In this document: in pieces, positions 1 through 7,887 of the stretch | How the letters are laid out: the number at the start of each line of letters is the position of its first letter | Numbering within the stretch: position 1 is the first letter of the stretch | Source: Paenibacillus amylolyticus | GTDB lineage: Bacteria > Bacillota > Bacilli > Paenibacillales > Paenibacillaceae | Length of the DNA stretch: 64,000 nucleotides | Reading direction: 5' to 3' | Assembly (NCBI RefSeq): GCF_001570725.1 | Contig: NZ_BCNV01000004.1 | Coordinates: forward strand, 1 to 64,000 | The notes under the pieces: model-generated | What the model saw: the letters and a program-made list of their open reading frames with translations, nothing else | What the model was told of the DNA's origin: nothing | The model's database searches: none | Translations under genes and position numbers: made by a program

Positions 1-34
1 AGCTGACCAGTACTAATCGGTCGAGGGCTTATCC
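1..34 (+). rRNA. 23S ribosomal RNA, 3' end only
   Basis: The first bases match the conserved 3' terminus of bacterial 23S rRNA (AGCTGACCAGTACTAATCGG followed by TCGAGGGCTTATCC). Only the last few tens of bases are inside the window; the exact mature end is estimated by comparison with Bacillus 23S. Confidence 0.9.
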
Positions 35-114
35 AAATATGCAAGTTCTGATTGCGTAAGTTTTGTTTCGAATCTAGTTTTCAGAGAACAACACTCTGAA
101 ATGTAAGCACCGCG

Positions 115-231
115 TTTGGTGGCGATGGCGGAGGGGTTCCACACGTACCCATCCCGAACACGACCGTTAAGCCCTCTAGCGCCGATGGTACTTGGACCGC
201 AGGGTCCTGGGAGAGTAGGATGCCGCCAAGC
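115..231 (+). rRNA. 5S ribosomal RNA
   Basis: The ends are complementary (TTTGGTGGCG near the start, CGCCAAGC-type end as TGCCGCCAAGC), and internal blocks CCCATCCCGAACACG and GAGAGTAGGATGCCGCC are typical of Firmicute 5S rRNA. It lies about 80 bases after the 23S end, as in rrn operons. Ends are good to a few bases. Confidence 0.95.
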
Positions 232-288
232 GAACTCTTTCATCATACATAGAAAACAGGCTCTGCATGTTGACGTTGTACGATGAAT

Positions 289-309
289 TGCATTTGCACT
301 GCAAATGCA
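289..309 (+). other. Hairpin between 5S rRNA and the tRNA cluster
   Basis: TGCATTTGC and GCAAATGCA are perfect inverted repeats separated by ACT. No T-run follows, so it does not look like a terminator. A processing signal in the rRNA-tRNA transcript is a possible role, but this is inference. Confidence 0.4.
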
Positions 310-315
310 TATTAT

Positions 316-391
316 TCCCTGATAGCTCAGTTGGTAGAGCACTCGACTGTTAATCGAGTTGTCACAGGTTCGAGCCCTGTTCGGGGAGCCA
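316..391 (+). tRNA. tRNA-Asn (GTT)
   Basis: Cloverleaf with acceptor TCCCTGA/TCGGGGA, anticodon loop CTGTTAA on stem CTCGA/TCGAG, T-loop GGTTCGAGCC. The 3' CCA is encoded. First of eleven tRNA genes on the same strand after the rRNA genes. Confidence 0.97.
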
Positions 392-394
392 TTT

Positions 395-467
395 GCTCTC
401 ATAGCTCAGTAGGTAGAGTGCATCCATGGTAAGGATGAGGTCACCGGTTCGATCCCGGTTGAGAGCT
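395..467 (+). tRNA. tRNA-Thr (GGT)
   Basis: Acceptor GCTCTCA/TGAGAGC, anticodon loop ATGGTAA giving GGT at positions 34-36, T-arm CCGGTTCGATCCCGG. The CCA end is not encoded. Confidence 0.96.
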
Positions 468-477
468 TTGAAAATGG

Positions 478-549
478 GGCCCGTTGGTCAAGGGGTTAAG
501 ACACCTCCCTTTCACGGAGGTAACAGGGGTTCGAATCCCCTACGGGTCA
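478..549 (+). tRNA. tRNA-Glu (TTC)
   Basis: Acceptor GGCCCGT/ACGGGTC with one G-T pair, anticodon stem CCTCC/GGAGG with loop CTTTCAC, T-arm GGGGTTCGAATCCCC. The CCA end is not encoded. Confidence 0.96.
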
Positions 550-556
550 TATAGAT

Positions 557-632
557 GGAGGCTTAGCTCAGCTGGGAGAGCATCTGCCTTACAAGCAGAG
601 GGTCGGGGGTTCGATCCCCTCAGCCTCCACCA
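557..632 (+). tRNA. tRNA-Val (TAC)
   Basis: Acceptor GGAGGCT/AGCCTCC, anticodon loop CTTACAA, T-arm GGGGGTTCGATCCCCT. The 3' CCA is encoded. Confidence 0.97.
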
Positions 633-644
633 TCTAATTTTTAA

Positions 645-719
645 TGGGGATTAGCCAAGCGGTAAGGCAACGGACTTTGACTCCGTCATGCATAGGTTCA
701 AATCCTATATCCCCAGCCA
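645..719 (+). tRNA. tRNA-Gln (TTG)
   Basis: Acceptor TGGGGAT/ATCCCCA, anticodon stem CGGA/TCCG with loop CTTTGAC (anticodon TTG), T-arm TAGGTTCAAATCCTA. The 3' CCA is encoded. Confidence 0.96.
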
Positions 720-728
720 TTTTATTAT

Positions 729-804
729 GAGTCATTAGCTCAGTTGGTAGAGCACCTGACTTTTAATCAGGGTGTCGAAGGTTCGAGCCCTTCATGACTC
801 ACCA
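729..804 (+). tRNA. tRNA-Lys (TTT)
   Basis: Acceptor GAGTCAT/ATGACTC, anticodon stem CCTGA/TCAGG with loop CTTTTAA. The 3' CCA is encoded. Confidence 0.97.
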
Positions 805-810
805 TTATAT

Positions 811-891
811 GCGCGTGTGGCGGAATTGGCAGACGCACTAGACTTAGGATCTAGCGTCTTTGACGTGGGGGTTCAAGTCCCTCCACGCGCA
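811..891 (+). tRNA. tRNA-Leu (TAG)
   Basis: Long variable-arm tRNA with acceptor GCGCGTG/CACGCGC, anticodon stem CTAGA/TCTAG and loop CTTAGGA. The variable arm CGTCTTTGACG is typical of leucine tRNAs. The CCA end is not encoded. Confidence 0.96.
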
Positions 892-901
892 TCCCTTATT
901 T

Positions 902-976
902 GCGGAAGTGGCTCAGCGGTAGAGCATCGCCTTGCCAAGGCGAGGGTCGCGGGTTCGATTCCCGTCTTCCGCTCCA
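902..976 (+). tRNA. tRNA-Gly (GCC)
   Basis: Acceptor GCGGAAG/CTTCCGC, anticodon stem TCGCC/GGCGA with loop TTGCCAA. The 3' CCA is encoded. Confidence 0.97.
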
Positions 977-983
977 ATATTTT

Positions 984-1060
984 GCGCCCTTAGCTCAGCT
1001 GGATAGAGCGTTTGACTACGAATCAAAAGGCCGGGAGTTCGAATCTCTCAGGGCGCGCCA
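984..1060 (+). tRNA. tRNA-Arg (ACG)
   Basis: Acceptor GCGCCCT/AGGGCGC, anticodon stem TTTGA/TCAAA with loop CTACGAA (A34 is usually edited to inosine). The 3' CCA is encoded. Confidence 0.97.
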
Positions 1061-1075
1061 TTATTTTTTTAGTAT

Positions 1076-1149
1076 CGGGATGTAGCTCAGCTTGGTAGAG
1101 CACCTGGTTTGGGACCAGGGGGTCGCATGTTCAAATCGTGTCATCCCGA
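1076..1149 (+). tRNA. tRNA-Pro (TGG)
   Basis: Acceptor CGGGATG/CATCCCG, anticodon stem CCTGG/CCAGG with loop TTTGGGA. The CCA end is not encoded. Confidence 0.96.
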
Positions 1150-1161
1150 TTTTATGCTTAT

Positions 1162-1232
1162 GCGGGTGTAGTTCAATGGTAGAACTTTAGCCTTCCAAGC
1201 TAATAGCGTGGGTTCGATTCCCATCACCCGCT
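1162..1232 (+). tRNA. tRNA-Gly (TCC)
   Basis: Acceptor GCGGGTG/CACCCGC, anticodon stem TAGC/GCTA with loop CTTCCAA. The CCA end is not encoded. Last tRNA of the cluster; a terminator follows. Confidence 0.96.
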
Positions 1233-1244
1233 TACATAATGAAG

Positions 1245-1280
1245 AAGCCTATGCAGATGCAGAGGCTTTTTTATTTTTAC
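1245..1280 (+). terminator. Terminator of the rRNA-tRNA operon
   Basis: AAGCCT and AGGCTT pair across a 12-base loop and are followed by a T-rich tail (TTTTTTATTTTT). It lies 12 bases after the last tRNA. Confidence 0.75.
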
Positions 1281-1324
1281 ACAGACTAACAGATATTTTT
1301 ATGTAGAGCACAGTACAGGATTAC

Positions 1325-1377
1325 TTAAAAAAGAGCCAAGACCCCTTTGCAATCCAAATAGGGAGGTCTTGGCTCTT
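1325..1377 (-). terminator. Intrinsic terminator of the WGxxGxxG gene
   Basis: AAGAGCCAAGACC and GGTCTTGGCTCTT form a 13-bp stem, extended by an inner CCCT/AGGG. On the minus strand the stem is followed by a run of six T, so it ends the minus-strand gene to its right. Confidence 0.85.
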
Positions 1378-1445
1378 CTGTTTACCTCTGTGAATGAGAC
1401 GCTTCTAAGACACAGTAGCCATTGTTACGTAAACGTGACCGCAGT

Positions 1446-1781
1446 TTAACGTTCGTTATGATCAGTAACTCTTCTACGCATGCCAGCTAAACCCAGCAGT
1501 CCCAGCAAACCGAGCCAGCCCCAATCCATACCGTTGTCACGGTTGGTTGTCGTGGCGTTAGCACGAACACTGTTGGTACGGTAGTCACCATTGTTGCGGT
1601 AGTTTCCATCCATGTTCATGTTGGTGTTTGTGCGATCCAGGTAGTTGGTGTTCTGATAAGACTGGACACGTGAGCCGGTTGTATCCTCTCCTTTGGTCAT
1701 ATGACCATCAGCAGCAGCAGGACCAGCTATCGCCGCTACCAGAAGCACGGAAGCAATCATTGTTGTAGCTTTTTTCATCAT
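1446..1781 (-). CDS. Small exported WGxxGxxG-type protein
   Basis: A 111-residue protein with an N-terminal signal peptide (MMKKATTMIASVLLVAAIAG, then PAAADG as a likely cleavage region). A 60-residue middle rich in Asn, Asp, Thr, Arg and Tyr looks disordered. The C-terminal motif GMDWGWLGLLGLLGLAG is followed by MRRR, a hydrophobic stretch plus arginines that looks like a membrane-retention tail. This matches the WGxxGxxG/CTERM-like proteins seen in Bacillales, whose function I do not know. The start is set by AAAAAGGAGG about 7 bases upstream; an upstream ATG at 1826 lacks such a site. The gene stands alone with its own terminator. Confidence 0.8.
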   Translation of the reverse strand: MMKKATTMIASVLLVAAIAGPAAADGHMTKGEDTTGSRVQSYQNTNYLDRTNTNMNMDGNYRNNGDYRTNSVRANATTTNRDNGMDWGWLGLLGLLGLAGMRRRVTDHNER

Positions 1782-1826
1782 TTGAGATCCTCCTTTTTGG
1801 TTAGAGCTATAAATTAATCTGCCCAA

Positions 1827-2358
1827 GGAGACATGGACAATATGTAGAAATGGTCTGTTAAGATATCCCTTGACTACAGTGGATTAACAAAGTACATAAG
1901 AAACTCGCCTAATAAGCAGACTGTAGTAGGAAGAAAATTTATAATTACATCTTTAATTTATTGCGTCACTGTGGTAAAGTATACAAAAGCTTGCTTTGCC
2001 GGTCATGTTTCTTTGTATATCATCTGTACTCAAACAATGACATTATGCTGTTTAACCTTACAATCAGGTACATGGGATCATATCTAAAAGAACTGTATAA
2101 TTATGAATTTTTAAGTATAGGTATGAGATTTTTGAGTTATGTAAAGTACGTGAAAAAGGTATCATGCGACAGCATATGATCATTAATTGAAGCAGAACAA
2201 GAAAATGAATAAAAAAGCGTGTTTTTGTGCTGTAAATCGGGGATAATCCCCATTTTTTCTAGTAGAAAAATAAAGATTTTCGTACCATTTTATTGTATGA
2301 TGTTATGAAGGTGTCAAATTTACGTGTACGAATGGAACGATCAGATGGGAGGATAAGC
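1827..2358. other. AT-rich intergenic region without a convincing gene
   Basis: It contains a 72-codon plus-strand frame at 1961-2179 without a ribosome binding site or recognisable sequence, and a short GGGGA/TCCCC hairpin followed by ATTTTTTCT at 2239-2260 that could be a weak leader terminator before ppc. TATGAT at 2296-2301 could be a -10 element for ppc, but no good -35 is visible. Confidence 0.4.
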
Positions 2359-5151
2359 ATGACTGAAACTATGGTAACCGCCAGCAAAAGCCAATCCAAC
2401 AACCTGCTTCGGCGAGACGTGCGGTTCCTGGGCAATATACTCGGGGAAGTTCTTGTCCATCAAGGCGGCACGGAGCTTCTAGATATCGTTGAGAAGATTC
2501 GGGAAACGAGCAAATCGTTACGTGCAGAATTTTTGCCAGAACTCTATGCAGAGTTCAAAACGATGATCCAGGAATTAGACTCGGACAATCGTCATCAGGT
2601 TATTCGGGCTTTCGCTATTTATTTTCAATTAGTTAATATTGCTGAACAAAACCATCGGATCCGGCGTAAACGGGATTATGAACGTTCTGCAGGGGACGCT
2701 GTGCAGCCAGGATCGATTGAGAAAGCAGTACAGGATCTTAAGGAACGTGGATTGTCTCATACAGAGGTGGAAGAGATTCTTGACGATCTGTCGCTGGAAC
2801 TCGTTATGACAGCTCACCCAACCGAAGCCATGCGCCGGGTTATTCTGGACATCCACAAACGGATATCCGAAGATGTCATGCTACTCGATAATCCTACGCT
2901 GACGTTGCGTGAACGTGAACAGTTGCGAGAGAAACTGTTGAATGAGGTTATTACCCTCTGGCAGACGGATGAACTTCGCGACCGCAAACCGACTGTACTC
3001 GATGAAGTGCGGAACGGCATGTATTACTTTCATGAAACGTTGTTCCACGTACTTCCGGATGTATATCAGGAGCTGGAACGCTGCCTGAACAAATTTTATC
3101 CTGACCATGACTGGCATGTGCCGACGTATTTGCGGTTCGGTTCCTGGATCGGTGGAGACCGGGATGGAAATCCTTCGGTAACTTCAGATGTAACATGGCA
3201 GACACTGTTGATGCAGCGCAAGCTCGCTTTGCGTGAGTACCAACGGATTATGATTGAACTTATGGGCCATCTCAGCTTCAGCACGAACATCATCCATGTA
3301 TCGGATGAGCTGGTGCAGTCGATTGAGCAGGACCGCAATTATGTTACATTGAAAAAAGTGGATATCTGGCGGAATGAAAAAGAGCCATACCGCATCAAAT
3401 TGGCCTATATGATTGCCAAGCTGAACAATGTACTGGATGAGAACAAATTAGGTCAGCCTGACCGTTATGATAGCGCTCAGGATTTGATTGATGATCTGAT
3501 GATCATTGATCGAAGTCTGCGCCATCATTTTGCCGATTACGTAGCGGATACGACTATCCGCAAAATGATTCGTCAAGTCGAGTTGTTTGGTTTCCATACC
3601 GCGGCATTGGATGTGCGTCAGCACAGTAAGGAACATGAAAATGCGATGTCAGAGATTTTGGCGAAAATGAACATTGTAGAAGATTATGCACGTCTGACAG
3701 AGGACGGTAAAATCGATCTGCTTGCTCGTTTGCTGGATGATCCGCGTCCGCTTACTTCTCCTTACCACCAATACACGGAAGGAACCAAAGAGTGTCTGGA
3801 TGTCTTCCGTACCATTAAGCGTGCCCAGAACGAATTTGGGACCGGCTGTATCACAAGTTACCTGATCAGTATGACGCAGGGCGCAAGTGATTTGCTGGAG
3901 GTTATGGTATTCGCGAAGGAAGTGGGCTTATTCACCAAAGGTCACAACGGTGAGGTTGTATCTACACTTCAAGCGGTACCGCTGTTTGAAACGATTGATG
4001 ATTTACATGCGGCTTCGGACATTATGGAGAAGCTGTTCCATCTTCCTGTATACCGCGCAAGCGTAAGAGGACGGAACGAACTGCATGAAATCATGCTTGG
4101 TTATTCAGACAGTAACAAGGATGGCGGAGTGGTTACAGCCAACTGGGAACTGCGCGTAGCAATGAATGCGATCACGGCTGTAGGTAATGAACACGGCGTT
4201 AAGCTGAAGTTCTTCCATGGACGTGGCGGGGCTCTAGGGCGTGGTGGCATGCCACTCAACCGCAGTATTCTTGCTCAACCACCACATACCATTGGTGGAG
4301 GCATCAAGATTACAGAGCAGGGAGAGGTTATTTCTTCCCGTTACTCCCTTCAGGGGATTGCGTACCGTAGTCTGGAGCAGGCAACATCTGCTTTGATTAC
4401 AGCAGCACTGAATGGTCTTGAGCCGCAAGAATCAGAATCTGAGCGTCATTGGGATAGCATCATCAAAGAGATTTCGGAAGTATCTCTGACGAAATATCAG
4501 GATTTGATTTTCCGTGATCCAGACTTCTTTACATTCTTCAAGGAATCCACACCGCTTCCAGAGGTGGGTGAACTGAATATTGGTTCACGTCCGTCCAAGC
4601 GGAAGGGTAGCGACAAGTTTGAAGATCTGAGAGCAATTCCTTGGGTATTTGCATGGACGCAAAGTCGTTATCTGCTTCCGGCATGGTATGCGGCAGGAAC
4701 AGGGCTGCAAAGTTACTATCAGGATAAAGAGGAAAATCTGGTTGTCCTGAAAGAAATGTATGCAAGCTTCCCATTCTTCCGCACGCTGATTGATACGGTT
4801 CAGATGGCCGTAGCCAAAGCAGACCTCGTGATTGCCAAAGAATATTCAGCAATGACTTCGAACAAGGAAGCCCGTGATCGCATCTACGGTCAGATCGAAG
4901 CCGAATTCAAGATCACAAAAGAGCTGATTCTGAAAATTACCGGAGAAGCTGAAATTCTGGATGATGTACCGGTTATTCAAGAATCCATTCGACTTCGCAA
5001 CCCTTATGTGGATCCGTTGTCCTACATGCAGGTTCAACTTCTGAGCGAGCTTAGAGATATGCGTGAACGTGGTGAGGATGATACGGAGCTGCTTAGAGAA
5101 GTGTTGTTGACTATCAACGGCATTGCTGCAGGACTTCGTAATACAGGTTGA
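2359..5151 (+). CDS. ppc: Phosphoenolpyruvate carboxylase
   Basis: Adds bicarbonate to phosphoenolpyruvate to give oxaloacetate and phosphate, refilling the TCA cycle; cytosolic, normally a homotetramer. The 930-residue length fits the bacterial family. The catalytic-histidine motif VMTAHPTEAMRR is present with His153, followed by FGSWIGGDRDGNP, GYSDSNKDGG and the glycine/arginine loop HGRGGALGRGGMP (commonly GRGGSIGRGGAP in relatives). The C-terminus INGIAAGLRNTG is the conserved family end. The start at 2359 is supported by GGGAGGATAAGC before ATG; upstream in-frame starts lack a comparable site. It is monocistronic, with a terminator at 5256. Confidence 0.97.
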   Translation: MTETMVTASKSQSNNLLRRDVRFLGNILGEVLVHQGGTELLDIVEKIRETSKSLRAEFLPELYAEFKTMIQELDSDNRHQVIRAFAIYFQLVNIAEQNHRIRRKRDYERSAGDAVQPGSIEKAVQDLKERGLSHTEVEEILDDLSLELVMTAHPTEAMRRVILDIHKRISEDVMLLDNPTLTLREREQLREKLLNEVITLWQTDELRDRKPTVLDEVRNGMYYFHETLFHVLPDVYQELERCLNKFYPDHDWHVPTYLRFGSWIGGDRDGNPSVTSDVTWQTLLMQRKLALREYQRIMIELMGHLSFSTNIIHVSDELVQSIEQDRNYVTLKKVDIWRNEKEPYRIKLAYMIAKLNNVLDENKLGQPDRYDSAQDLIDDLMIIDRSLRHHFADYVADTTIRKMIRQVELFGFHTAALDVRQHSKEHENAMSEILAKMNIVEDYARLTEDGKIDLLARLLDDPRPLTSPYHQYTEGTKECLDVFRTIKRAQNEFGTGCITSYLISMTQGASDLLEVMVFAKEVGLFTKGHNGEVVSTLQAVPLFETIDDLHAASDIMEKLFHLPVYRASVRGRNELHEIMLGYSDSNKDGGVVTANWELRVAMNAITAVGNEHGVKLKFFHGRGGALGRGGMPLNRSILAQPPHTIGGGIKITEQGEVISSRYSLQGIAYRSLEQATSALITAALNGLEPQESESERHWDSIIKEISEVSLTKYQDLIFRDPDFFTFFKESTPLPEVGELNIGSRPSKRKGSDKFEDLRAIPWVFAWTQSRYLLPAWYAAGTGLQSYYQDKEENLVVLKEMYASFPFFRTLIDTVQMAVAKADLVIAKEYSAMTSNKEARDRIYGQIEAEFKITKELILKITGEAEILDDVPVIQESIRLRNPYVDPLSYMQVQLLSELRDMRERGEDDTELLREVLLTINGIAAGLRNTG

Positions 5152-5255
5152 TTATTGAACTGAACTGATGCATATGAATGATTCATATGTAACAAAGTAC
5201 GCATTACTTTGTTAACTAAAAAGCTCCATTCTCTGCTCTACGGAGTGAGAGATGA

Positions 5256-5286
5256 AACGGGACTCCTTCGGGAGTTCCCGTTTTTA
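5256..5286 (+). terminator. Terminator after ppc
   Basis: AACGGGACTCC and GGAGTTCCCGTT pair around a TTCG tetraloop with one bulged T, followed by TTTTTACTGTTTTT. Confidence 0.85.
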
Positions 5287-5418
5287 CTGTTTTTGGCGGA
5301 TATTTGTCATACAGTCTTGATTTTTGACCAAAGTTGATTTACGATTTGATTGGTGAATTACAAGTGTGGACGGGTATCAGAAGACGGAAGACCCATCAGC
5401 ATGTCTGGGGGAATAAGG

Positions 5419-5985
5419 GTGGACAATTTGGAGAACAGGCTTGTTAAACTGGTGCTCAAGGGCGACCAGAGAGCCTTCGCAGAAATCGTTGAACTATATA
5501 AGGACAAGCTATTTCATTTGGCATACCGGATGCTGAACAATCGTCATGAAGCCGAAGACGTTGTGCAGGAGACGTTTTTACGTGTGTTTCGTAATATGGA
5601 GAAGTACGATCCGAACCAGAAGTTCTCAACCTGGATCTACCGGATCGCGACCAATCTGTGTATTGACCGACTGCGTAGAAAGAAACCTTCATACTCTTTG
5701 GATGCTGAACTGAATGATCAGGAAGGATCTGATGGTTATGCGATGCTCCCGAGTGATGATCGTACACCGGAGAGTGAAGCGCTCCTGTCAGAAACGCAGA
5801 CACTCATTCGTGAGGCCATTGACAGTTTGCCAGCCAAGTATAAGTCCGTTATGATTCTGAGATATTTACAGGACTTGTCGCTACAGGAAATCAGTGACGT
5901 CACAGGTATGCCCGTAACAACGATTAAGACACGTGTACATCGGGGCCGTGATTTTCTACGTAAAAAATTGGAGTATAAGTTATAA
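5419..5985 (+). CDS. sigW: ECF RNA polymerase sigma factor SigW
   Basis: Directs RNA polymerase to cell-envelope stress promoters. The 188-residue protein has sigma region 2 at about 20-86 (AFAEIVELYKDKLFHLAYRM, then EAEDVVQETFLRVF and FSTWIYRIATNLCIDRLRRK) and region 4 at about 130-182 (LPAKYKSVMILRYLQDLSLQ, then TTIKTRVHRGRDFLRKKL). These closely resemble Bacillus SigW. The start is a GTG at 5419 preceded by GGGGG about 8 bases away, which gives the usual family length; an upstream ATG at 5350 would add 23 unrelated residues. The gene is followed by its anti-sigma partner and the cdaA-cdaR-glmM block, the same order as in Bacillus. Confidence 0.93.
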   Translation: MDNLENRLVKLVLKGDQRAFAEIVELYKDKLFHLAYRMLNNRHEAEDVVQETFLRVFRNMEKYDPNQKFSTWIYRIATNLCIDRLRRKKPSYSLDAELNDQEGSDGYAMLPSDDRTPESEALLSETQTLIREAIDSLPAKYKSVMILRYLQDLSLQEISDVTGMPVTTIKTRVHRGRDFLRKKLEYKL

Positions 5986-6019
5986 ATGTTAAACGCCTTT
6001 AAATATGGGCGAAATTAAT

Positions 6020-6045
6020 TGAAACATATCCGAAACGGATGCGTA
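6020..6045 (+). promoter_or_regulatory. Consensus-like SigW promoter upstream of rsiW
   Basis: TGAAAC, a 16-base spacer and CGTA match the -35 and -10 elements known for SigW-class ECF sigma factors. The site is 76 bases before the rsiW start and downstream of the sigW stop, so it would drive the anti-sigma gene separately from sigW. Confidence 0.75.
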
Positions 6046-6121
6046 TGTAATGTATGCAAGTCTTATGCGTGCTTTTTAATGGCTCATAGACTAAGTGATT
6101 TAAGAAAGGATTGGCTCTCAT

Positions 6122-6736
6122 ATGGATTGCAACTCGGCCGTCTCTTTAATGCATGAATGTTTGGATGAGTCGTTGTCCCCGGCCCAGAAGGTTGAACTGA
6201 AAAGTCACCTTGTGACCTGTCCGGATTGTCGCATGCGCTTTAAAGAGTTGGAACAGACGGAAATGCTACTCTTTGCCATGAAACACTATTCACCGTCTGC
6301 CTCTGATGAGCTGACCAATCGAATTATGAATGCTCTGCCCCAGCCCAAGAGACAGCAAGCATGGCTCAAATGGGTCAAAGGACATCCCGCGCTGACGGCG
6401 GCAGCCTTCTTTTTGGTCGTGATGCTCTTTAGCGCCTTGAATTTCTGGAATCAGAACAACGAAATGGTCGTCAAGGGAAATAATTTGGACCAGATCGTGA
6501 TTCAGGGTAACACGGTTATTGTTCCTGAAGGTAAGTCAATTGCTGGCGATCTTACGATAGAAAATGGAACCGCACAAGTATATGGTGATGTGAACGGCAA
6601 TCTGACGGTTATCGACGGACAACTGTTTCAGGCTTCAACGGCGCATATTTCAGGTCAGGTGAAAAGTATTGATCAGGCGCTGGACTGGTTCTGGTACAAA
6701 ATAACCAATATGGTAAATGAAGTGGCTTATCGCTAG
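6122..6736 (+). CDS. rsiW: Anti-sigma-W factor (RsiW-like)
   Basis: A 204-residue single-pass membrane protein expected to hold SigW inactive. Residues 1-45 form a zinc-binding anti-sigma domain (MDCNSAVSLMHECLDESLSP, then the HxxxCxxC motif in KSHLVTCPDCRMRF). One transmembrane helix lies at about 89-107 (ALTAAAFFLVVMLFSALNFW), so the zinc domain is cytoplasmic and the C-terminal half outside. The outer part (about 115-190) has repeated IVIQGNTVIVPEG / DLTIENGTAQVYG / NLTVIDGQL units, resembling polymer-forming beta-helix proteins. This is longer than a minimal RsiW and may be the stress-sensing part. AAGAAAGGA precedes the start. In Bacillus RsiW is released by proteolysis. Confidence 0.88.
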   Translation: MDCNSAVSLMHECLDESLSPAQKVELKSHLVTCPDCRMRFKELEQTEMLLFAMKHYSPSASDELTNRIMNALPQPKRQQAWLKWVKGHPALTAAAFFLVVMLFSALNFWNQNNEMVVKGNNLDQIVIQGNTVIVPEGKSIAGDLTIENGTAQVYGDVNGNLTVIDGQLFQASTAHISGQVKSIDQALDWFWYKITNMVNEVAYR

Positions 6737-7050
6737 AACAGGGTAAAATCTTCAATGGTATATACCAAGCAGGGTACCTCCAGATTGCATGGGGTACTCT
6801 TTTTTTATACGTAAACTTTGTAATTCATGGTAAATGTGATGTTTATGTGCAGTTTGAGACTGCCGTAACTTGCAACCTGAACGTTAACGTTATAACCTAG
6901 ATACTAAAGAGAACATACTACTACATATAGATAAGCATTTTGCAGGAATCCAATGATGCAAAAATGCGAAGATAAAGGATTATTTAAAATCCTAATGGGT
7001 TAATATGAGATCAGGGTTCACTCATCAATGGGGATAGCGGGGGCTGGCTT
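6737..7050. other. Intergenic region between rsiW and cdaA
   Basis: Apart from the terminator at 6771-6806 it contains a 12-base perfect palindrome AACGTTAACGTT at 6880-6891. A loose TTGCAA/TATAAC pair with a short 15-base spacer surrounds it and may belong to a cdaA promoter. No gene is seen. Confidence 0.35.
6771..6806 (+). terminator. Terminator after rsiW
   Basis: AGGGTACC pairs with GGGTACTCT-type sequence across a 13-base loop (one G-T pair), followed by seven or more T. It separates sigW-rsiW from the cdaA operon. Confidence 0.75.
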
Positions 7051-7887
7051 ATGAATTATTTTGCTGACTTAACGTGGACAGAGTCCATTAAGGACGTTAT
7101 CGATATATTGATCGTTACCTATATTATGTACAAACTGATTTTGCTTGTGCGGGGTACGCGTGCGGTTCAACTCCTAAAGGGCATTCTGTTCCTTGTGCTG
7201 ATCTGGGCATTAAGTACGTGGCTAAACCTGTATACGCTCAAGTGGCTGATGAACCAGATGTTTACGTTTGGTGTCGTTGCGGTGTTCATTATCTTTCAGC
7301 CGGAACTGCGCCGTGGTCTGGAGCAATTGGGGCGCGGTAAGCTGTTTGGACGTTCAGCGGCAGCGAGTGATGAAGAATTAACGGTGTTAATTGGTGAGAT
7401 TATTAAGTCTGTTAATTATTTGTCACGGCGTAAAATTGGCGCATTGGTCGTATTTGAACGTGAAACGGGTCTGAACGATTACACGGAATCGGGCATTAAG
7501 ATGCACTCTCTGGTCAGCTCGGAGCTGATGATTAACATTTTCATTCCAAATACACCGCTCCATGATGGAGCCGTCATTATACAGGGAAAACAGATTTCGG
7601 CGGCAGCCTGTTATTTGCCATTATCAGAAAATCCGTTTATCAGTAAGGAATTAGGAACACGCCACCGTGCAGCTATCGGGATTACCGAAGTTGCAGATGC
7701 GATTTGTTTGGTTGTCTCCGAGGAGACAGGACAAGTATCACTGGCAATGAATGGACAGGTCGTTCGTGATATTAAGGAAGAATCACTGATTGCCAAACTG
7801 TATGAGGAGTTGCGTCCTACATCCAATCTGAAAAAGAATGGCTGGACAACCTTCTGGAAACGGAAGGGAGGACGTAACAATGGATAA
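7051..7887 (+). CDS. cdaA: Membrane diadenylate cyclase CdaA
   Basis: Makes cyclic di-AMP from two ATP. The 278-residue protein has three transmembrane helices within about residues 15-95 and a DAC (DisA_N) domain at about 100-255. Both catalytic signatures are present: LHDGAVII (Asp172-Gly173-Ala174) and GTRHRAA (Arg204-His205-Arg206). c-di-AMP controls potassium and osmolyte uptake and cell-wall homeostasis in Firmicutes. The gene overlaps cdaR by 8 bases and is followed by glmM, the conserved cdaA-cdaR-glmM operon, in which CdaR and GlmM are known to modulate CdaA. Confidence 0.96.
   Translation: MNYFADLTWTESIKDVIDILIVTYIMYKLILLVRGTRAVQLLKGILFLVLIWALSTWLNLYTLKWLMNQMFTFGVVAVFIIFQPELRRGLEQLGRGKLFGRSAAASDEELTVLIGEIIKSVNYLSRRKIGALVVFERETGLNDYTESGIKMHSLVSSELMINIFIPNTPLHDGAVIIQGKQISAAACYLPLSENPFISKELGTRHRAAIGITEVADAICLVVSEETGQVSLAMNGQVVRDIKEESLIAKLYEELRPTSNLKKNGWTTFWKRKGGRNNG

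Noticed and set aside
772..1085. Short plus-strand frames across the tRNA genes
   Set aside because: They translate tRNA sequence (for example ARVAELADALDLGSS), a well-known annotation artefact.
1961..2179. A 72-codon frame upstream of ppc
   Set aside because: No ribosome binding site, low-complexity AT-rich composition and no recognisable domain.
5253..5282. TGAAAC followed by CGTT upstream of sigW as a SigW promoter
   Set aside because: The spacer is 20 bases, too long for SigW, and the sequence is part of the ppc terminator hairpin.
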